Position numbers and translations under genes: made by a program. Shown here piece by piece: positions 59,158 through 64,000 of a stretch of 64,000 nucleotides of DNA. The notes under the pieces were generated by a model. That model had not been told where the DNA came from, searched no databases, and was given only the letters and a program-made list of their open reading frames with translations. The DNA comes from Aeromonas encheleia (GTDB lineage: Bacteria > Pseudomonadota > Gammaproteobacteria > Enterobacterales > Aeromonadaceae), in NCBI RefSeq assembly GCF_900637545.1, contig NZ_LR134376.1:1197001-1261000 (forward strand). The letters are read 5' to 3'. Within the stretch, counting starts at the first letter, position 1. Every line of letters begins with the position of its first letter.

Positions 59158-61779
59158 ATGGGCAAATCACTGGTCATAGTGGAGTCTCCGGCCAAGGCCA
59201 AGACCATCAACAAATATTTGGGCAAGGACTACGTGGTGAAATCCAGCGTCGGTCATGTGCGCGATCTGCCGACCAGCGGCAGCGCCAGCAATGAGCCCAA
59301 AAAACCTGTCATTCGCGGCATCAAGCTGAGCGAATCAGAGAAGGCTGCCAAGGATCGCAATGCCCTGTTCTCCAGGATGGGGATCAATCCGACCGCAGGC
59401 TGGCAGGCCAACTACCAGATTTTGCCCGGCAAGGAAAAAGTGGTTAACGAGTTGCAGAGTCTGGCCGCCAAGGCCGACACCATCTATCTCGCAACCGACT
59501 TGGACAGAGAGGGAGAGGCGATCGCCTGGCATCTGCGCGAGATCATCGGCGGTGACGACAGCCGCTACAAGCGGGTGGTGTTCAACGAGATCACCAAGAC
59601 CGCGATCCAGGAGGCGTTTGCCCAGCCGTCCGAGCTGAACATCCATCGCGTCAACGCCCAGCAGGCCCGTCGTTTCCTCGATCGGGTGGTGGGCTACATG
59701 GTCTCCCCGCTGCTGTGGAAGAAGCTGGCTCGCGGGCTGTCCGCCGGTCGGGTGCAGTCCGTCGCGGTGCGGCTCATCGTCGACAAGGAGCGCGAGATCA
59801 AGGCGTTCGTGCCGGTGGAGTTCTGGGATCTCAACGCCGATCTGCTGACCGCCGAGCAGTCCGCCCTGCGCATGGAAGTGGTCAGCCGCAACGGCGTCGA
59901 CTTCAAGCCGGTCACCCAGGCCGAGACCTTCGCCGCCGTCGCCGCCCTGGAAGGGGTCGACTACAAGGTGGTGAACCGGGAAGACAAGCCGACCGGCTCC
60001 AAGCCGTCCGCCCCCTTCATCACCTCCACCCTGCAGCAGGCGGCCTCTACCCGTCTGAGCTTCGGGGTGAAGAAGACCATGATGATGGCCCAGCGCCTGT
60101 ATGAGGCGGGTTACATCACCTATATGCGTACCGACTCCACCAACCTCAGCAAAGAGGCGGTCGAGGCGCTGCGCGAGTACATCGGCGAGCAGTATGGCGC
60201 GGCCTATCTGCCCGCAGAGCCGAATCTCTACGGCTCCAAGGCCGGTGCCCAGGAGGCGCACGAGGCGATCCGTCCCTCCAGCGTGCTGGTCACCGCCGAG
60301 ATGCTGGAAGGGATGGAGCCGGATGCGATGCGGCTCTATGACCTCATCTGGCGTCAGTTCGTCGCCTGTCAGATGACCCCGGCTCAGTACGACTCCTCCA
60401 CCCTGACCGTCAAGGCCGGTGAGTTCGAGCTCAAGGCCCGTGGCCGTATCCTGCGCTTCGCCGGTTGGACCAAGGCCTTGCCCCCCATGGGTCGCAAGGG
60501 CGAAGACAACCAGCTGCCGGCGGTGACCGTGGGCGAGATCCTGAAGCTGGTCAAGCTGGATCCCCGTCAGCACTTCACCAAGCCGCCCGCCCGCTTCACC
60601 GAAGCGGCGCTGGTGCGCGAGCTGGAGAAGCGCGGCATCGGCCGTCCTTCCACCTACGCCTCCATCATCTCCACCATCGTCGATCGTGGTTATGTACGGG
60701 TCGAGAGCCGCCGCTTCTTCGCCGAGAAGATGGGTGAGATCGTCACCGATCGCCTGGTGGAGAACTTCGTCGAGCTGATGAACTACGAGTTCACCGCCAA
60801 GATGGAAGACAAGCTCGATGGCATCGCCGAAGGCAGCCTGGAGTGGAAGAAGGTGCTCGACGCCTTCTACGCCGAGTTTACCCAGGAGCTGGCGCAGGCC
60901 GACAAGCCGGCGGAAGAGGGCGGCATGCGCGCCAACCAGATGGTGCTGACCGACATCGACTGCCCGGATTGCGGCCGCAAGATGGGCATTCGCACCGCCA
61001 CCACCGGCGTCTTCCTCGGCTGCTCAGGCTATGCCCTGCCGCCGAAGGAGCGTTGCAAGAAGACCATCAACCTGGTCAGTGCCGACGAGTTCGTCTCCGC
61101 CACCGACGGTGACGAGGCCGAGACCGAGGCGCTGCGTGCCAAGCACCGCTGCACCGTCTGTGGCACCGCCATGGATGCCTACATCATCGACGACAGCCGC
61201 AAGCTGCACGTCTGTGGTCGCAACCCGGACTGCGACGGCTACGAGATCGAGCAGGGCCAGTTCAAGCTCAAGGGCTATGAAGGGCCGAGCATCGATTGCG
61301 ACCGTTGTGGATCCGAGATGCAGCTCAAGAACGGCCGCTTCGGCAAGTACATGGGTTGCACCAACGAGACCTGCAAGAATACCCGCAAGATCCTGAAAAA
61401 TGGCGACATCGCGCCGCCGAAGGAAGATCCGGTGCCGTTGCCCGAGCTCAAGTGCACCCAGTCCGATGCCCACTTCGTGCTGCGTGACGGTGCGGCCGGT
61501 CTGTTCCTCGCCGCCAGCAACTTCCCGAAATCACGTGAGACTCGTGCGCCTCTGGTTGAAGAGCTCAAGCGTTTCCGGGACCGGCTCTCGCCCAAGCATC
61601 AGTACCTGGCCGATGCACCGGCGTCAGATCCTGACGGTAACGCATCCGTGGTGCGCTTCAGTCGCAAGACCAAGGAGCAGTACGTGATGACCGAGGTCAA
61701 CGGCAAGGCGACGGGCTGGACGGCGCACTACGACAACGGAAAATGGCAGGAGAGCCTGGCCAAGGCGAAGAAATCCTGA
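59158..61779 (+). CDS. topA: DNA topoisomerase I
   Basis: TopA relaxes negative supercoils. The 873-residue protein has the Toprim start [20 protein letters not shown] with [13 protein letters not shown], the catalytic Tyr in [12 protein letters not shown], and three C-terminal zinc-binding units ([30 protein letters not shown]). It is slightly longer than the E. coli enzyme (865). The ~360-bp upstream region (58797-59157) is A+T-rich and should hold the topA and astB promoters; I cannot pin down a single promoter. Confidence 0.98.
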   Translation: MGKSLVIVESPAKAKTINKYLGKDYVVKSSVGHVRDLPTSGSASNEPKKPVIRGIKLSESEKAAKDRNALFSRMGINPTAGWQANYQILPGKEKVVNELQSLAAKADTIYLATDLDREGEAIAWHLREIIGGDDSRYKRVVFNEITKTAIQEAFAQPSELNIHRVNAQQARRFLDRVVGYMVSPLLWKKLARGLSAGRVQSVAVRLIVDKEREIKAFVPVEFWDLNADLLTAEQSALRMEVVSRNGVDFKPVTQAETFAAVAALEGVDYKVVNREDKPTGSKPSAPFITSTLQQAASTRLSFGVKKTMMMAQRLYEAGYITYMRTDSTNLSKEAVEALREYIGEQYGAAYLPAEPNLYGSKAGAQEAHEAIRPSSVLVTAEMLEGMEPDAMRLYDLIWRQFVACQMTPAQYDSSTLTVKAGEFELKARGRILRFAGWTKALPPMGRKGEDNQLPAVTVGEILKLVKLDPRQHFTKPPARFTEAALVRELEKRGIGRPSTYASIISTIVDRGYVRVESRRFFAEKMGEIVTDRLVENFVELMNYEFTAKMEDKLDGIAEGSLEWKKVLDAFYAEFTQELAQADKPAEEGGMRANQMVLTDIDCPDCGRKMGIRTATTGVFLGCSGYALPPKERCKKTINLVSADEFVSATDGDEAETEALRAKHRCTVCGTAMDAYIIDDSRKLHVCGRNPDCDGYEIEQGQFKLKGYEGPSIDCDRCGSEMQLKNGRFGKYMGCTNETCKNTRKILKNGDIAPPKEDPVPLPELKCTQSDAHFVLRDGAAGLFLAASNFPKSRETRAPLVEELKRFRDRLSPKHQYLADAPASDPDGNASVVRFSRKTKEQYVMTEVNGKATGWTAHYDNGKWQESLAKAKKS

Positions 61780-61803
61780 TCGGTCGTTGTTCACACAATG
61801 ATG

Positions 61804-61830
61804 AAAGAGGCCCCGTACAGGGGCCTTTTT
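61804..61830 (+). terminator. topA terminator
   Basis: AAAGAGGCCCC GTACA GGGGCCTTTTT hairpin 25 bp after the stop. Confidence 0.85.
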
Positions 61831-61893
61831 ATTGGGAGATGACGGTATACTGAAGAGGCTGCATGGATGGCAGTGCAAGACACGGAGGTTGTG

Positions 61894-62067
61894 ATGGAGA
61901 TTAACGAGATCCGGCCGGGCATGACCTGTCTGACCAGAGAAGGAACGGCCTACGTGCTGGAAGTGGACAAGCAGAGTCTGCTGGTACTGCTGCAGCGGGA
62001 AGATGAAACCATCCCGGTGCAGGTGCGCAGCGACGAGATCCTGGGTCCGCTTCTCACCAATGACTAG
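61894..62067 (+). CDS. Small hypothetical protein
   Basis: A 57-residue soluble protein (MEINEIRPGMTCLTREGTAYV ... QREDETIPVQVRSDEILG) with a compact beta-strand pattern. ATG 61894 is preceded by GGAGGTTGTG, a strong ribosome binding site; an earlier ATG at 61867 lacks one. The stop codon TAG overlaps the stop codon of the convergent atl gene through a shared CTAG. No family recognised. Confidence 0.65.
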   Translation: MEINEIRPGMTCLTREGTAYVLEVDKQSLLVLLQREDETIPVQVRSDEILGPLLTND

Positions 62068-62420
62068 AACGGGATCAGAAACAGCAGCTCGGCCAGGTCG
62101 GGCTGCCACTGCCACTCCCGCATCCTGACCCGCCCTCCGACCACCGGCACCCCCTCTTCCTGCAATCTTCCCGTCTGTTCATCGAAACCTGCCGAGCCCT
62201 TGGGCAAGGAGATCTTTCCGCCGGCGCCCAGCACGCGATGCCAGGGCAGCGTCTTGTCGGTCTCTCGTAGCACTTTACCCACCAAGCGTGCCCGCCCGGG
62301 CAGGCCCGCCAGATCGGCGACCTGACCATAGCTCACCACGCGACCGGCGGGGATCAGGGCCAGGATCGCCTCGATGCGCGCCGCCTTGCTCAGGGTGGCC
62401 GGGGAGGGGTCCATCATCAT
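62064..62420 (-). CDS. Alkyltransferase-like protein (ATL, YbaZ/Atl1 type)
   Basis: The 118-residue protein resembles the C-terminal domain of O6-methylguanine-DNA methyltransferase (AARIEAILALIPAGRVVSYGQVA, LPGRARLVGKVL), but the active-site PCHR is PWHR (LPWHRVLGAGG). Such ATL proteins bind O6-alkylguanine without repairing it and hand the lesion to nucleotide excision repair. AAGGAG precedes a run of ATG codons; ATG 62420 is chosen by spacing. Confidence 0.88.
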   Translation of the reverse strand: MMMDPSPATLSKAARIEAILALIPAGRVVSYGQVADLAGLPGRARLVGKVLRETDKTLPWHRVLGAGGKISLPKGSAGFDEQTGRLQEEGVPVVGGRVRMREWQWQPDLAELLFLIPF

Positions 62421-62439
62421 CAAGCCGTCTCCTTAAGAC

Positions 62440-62463
62440 AGAAGCGCCATTGTGGCGCTTCTG
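62440..62463 (-). terminator. Hairpin downstream of the chemoreceptor gene
   Basis: CAGAAGCGCCA TTG/CAA TGGCGCTTCTG, an 11-bp near-perfect stem 43 bp past the receptor stop on the minus strand; T-run weak. Confidence 0.6.
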
Positions 62464-62505
62464 TGGTCTCGGCGGCAAGGCTCAGCCTCTTGCTGCAGCA
62501 TTCCG

Positions 62506-64000
62506 TCAGCCAAAGGTCTGGCTCAGTCCCCTGAGCTCGTGGGTGCGCTTGAGCAGCTCCTGGCTGGAGTCGTCCACCGCCTGCATCTTCTGGCTGTTGG
62601 CGCGGGAGTACTGGGAGATCTGGTGAATGTTGCGGCTGATCTCCTCCACCACCGCCTGCTGCTGCTCGGCGGCGGCGGCGATCTGGGTGGAGAACTCGGT
62701 GACCTGCTCTATCTCCTCCAGCACCAGGTGCAGGTTGCCGGAGCCCTGGCGCGTCATCTGGGCGCACTCGCGGGTCTGGGCCAGGTTCTCCTGCATCATC
62801 CCCTGCCAGCGTCCCAGGGTCTGCTGGATCTGATGGATGCTGCCCTGGATCTGCTCGGTCGCCTTGTGGGTGCGGGTCGACAGGGTGCGCACCTCGTCCG
62901 CCACCACCGCGAAGCCACGGCCCTGCTCCCCGGCCCGGGCCGCCTCGATGGCGGCATTGAGCGCCAGCAGGTTGGTCTGCGCCGCTATGCCCTGGATCTC
63001 GCCCATCAGGCTGCCGATCCGCTCCGACTCGCTGGCCAGCTCCACCGCGGAGTGGAAGGCCTGCTCCGCCTGTCTGGCCAGCTGCTCCATCTGCTGCTCG
63101 GTCTTATCCAGCTGCTGCACCGTGTGCTGGCAGCTGCTGCGCGCCTCCGTCACCTGGCCGTTGGTGTCCTGGATGTTGCGCGCTATCTCGTGGGCCGTGC
63201 TGGCCATCTGGGTCATGGCGGCGGCCATCTGCTGGGTCTGGGCATCCTGTTCGTTGATGTCGAGGAAGGCCTGATGGGAGGAGTCCTTCAGATCGGTCGC
63301 CAGGCTCTGCAGGGGATGGGTGGCGTCGTTGACCCGGCCCAGCACGGTGCGAATGCGGGCCTGCAGCATCTTGAGATGAAAGTCGGCGATGGCGCCAGGC
63401 GCATCCCCCGAGTAGACCAGCCGGGTCAGGCTGTCATATTCCTGGCCGAGCCGCTTGAGGTAGCGGGGCAGGGAGATGAGCTCGCGCCAGCAGGCGCCGG
63501 TGACCAGCAGCAGGGGCAGCAGCATCAGCAGCACCGTCATGGCGCCGTGGGCCAGCAGCGCCCAGCCGAACAGCCCCAGCATCAGCAGGCCGAGCAGCAC
63601 CGGCTTGGCGCGGCGCAGGGAGGGCAGTCGGCTTTTGCCGCCCCGTTCGACCCCGAGCAGGGCCTGATAAGCCTGGCTCGCCACCTGTTTGAGCCTGGGC
63701 TCGGGCTTGCAGCGCACCGACTGATAGCCGCTGATCTTGCCCTGCTCGTAGATGGGGGTCACATAGGCATCGACCCAGTAGTAGCGGCCATCCTTGCAGC
63801 GGTTCTTCACTATGCCGCGCCAGGGGTTGCCCTCCTTGAGGCGATCCCAGAGATCGGCGAAGGCGGCCTTGGGCATGTCGGGGTGGCGCACCAGGTTGTG
63901 ATTCTGGCCGACCAGTTCATCGGTATGGTAGCCGGCGATCTGGCAGAAGGCGGGGTTGGCGTAGGTGATGACGCCCCGCAGGTCGGTGGTCGAGACCAGC
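62506..64000 (-). CDS. PAS-domain methyl-accepting chemotaxis protein (Aer-like), 3' part
   Basis: The frame runs off the window edge, so the N-terminus is missing. The visible part begins in a PAS domain ([40 protein letters not shown], then [26 protein letters not shown]), which is the FAD-type PAS of the aerotaxis sensor Aer. A pair of hydrophobic segments ([32 protein letters not shown]) anchors it. The signalling domain has [41 protein letters not shown], the CheA/CheW contact tip. There is no C-terminal CheR-binding pentapeptide. It should sense redox or oxygen and feed the flagellar chemotaxis pathway. Confidence 0.92.
   Translation of the reverse strand, partial: LVSTTDLRGVITYANPAFCQIAGYHTDELVGQNHNLVRHPDMPKAAFADLWDRLKEGNPWRGIVKNRCKDGRYYWVDAYVTPIYEQGKISGYQSVRCKPEPRLKQVASQAYQALLGVERGGKSRLPSLRRAKPVLLGLLMLGLFGWALLAHGAMTVLLMLLPLLLVTGACWRELISLPRYLKRLGQEYDSLTRLVYSGDAPGAIADFHLKMLQARIRTVLGRVNDATHPLQSLATDLKDSSHQAFLDINEQDAQTQQMAAAMTQMASTAHEIARNIQDTNGQVTEARSSCQHTVQQLDKTEQQMEQLARQAEQAFHSAVELASESERIGSLMGEIQGIAAQTNLLALNAAIEAARAGEQGRGFAVVADEVRTLSTRTHKATEQIQGSIHQIQQTLGRWQGMMQENLAQTRECAQMTRQGSGNLHLVLEEIEQVTEFSTQIAAAAEQQQAVVEEISRNIHQISQYSRANSQKMQAVDDSSQELLKRTHELRGLSQTFG

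Overview
The window is chromosomal DNA of a gammaproteobacterium, most likely an Aeromonas species. The evidence is a class C beta-lactamase of the Aeromonas FOX/MOX type, an Aeromonas Dns-like secreted nuclease, generally G+C-rich coding DNA, and gene order close to E. coli in several blocks (hemA-prfA-prmC-sirB2-sirB1-kdsA; metK, sprT-endA-rsmE-gshB-yqgE-ruvX; mdtL-yidZ; anmK-mepM/tyrS; yciK/sohB near topA). There is no prophage, insertion sequence, CRISPR array or integron.

Layout. 0-2 kb: the end of an SLC13-type permease, then a minus-strand tRNA operon (Met/Gln/Leu) built by tandem duplication and containing one decayed tRNA. 2-9.2 kb (minus): ychF, pth, a 5'-nucleotidase lipoprotein, prs, a tRNA-Gln overlapping the end of ispE, and lolB. 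9.3-14.7 kb (plus): the hemA to kdsA operon for tetrapyrrole, release-factor and KDO functions. 15-22.5 kb: dctA, grcA with FNR-type sites, ung, a hemerythrin protein, a DUF3545 gene with a decayed partial copy, talB, and an amino-acid:cation symporter. 22.8-26.5 kb: ampC behind TTCAC direct repeats, then mdtL-yidZ. 26.5-32 kb (minus): ruvX, yqgE, gshB, rsmE, endA, sprT, metK with a MetJ-type operator. 32.4-34.4 kb: tkt.

34.4-40.8 kb is an accessory region between tkt and anmK. It holds an A+T-rich WYL-like gene, a truncated RidA copy, a cold-shock-domain/membrane fusion, an ADP-ribosylglycohydrolase-like protein that seems to lack its metal ligands, two small hypotheticals, and a single polypeptide with three tandem RidA domains. 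A repeat of about 315 bp (RidA 3' end plus terminator) brackets about 3.4 kb of this region. This is the most unusual part of the window.

40.8-64 kb: anmK-mepM, tyrS, a YgjK-like GH63 glycosidase with CRP- and LacI-type sites, a second divergent adenylosuccinate synthetase beside a LysR regulator, an orphan TAXI binding protein with a Pro/Ala-rich tail, a PatB-type lyase, a SetB-like exporter ending in an octamer repeat, a LysR regulator, yciK, sohB, a MITE-like element, astB, topA, a small ORF, an ATL protein and the 3' part of a PAS-containing chemoreceptor. The MITE-like element has a diverged second copy between pth and ychF.

All assignments come from reading the sequence and from remembered family features; no database search was run.
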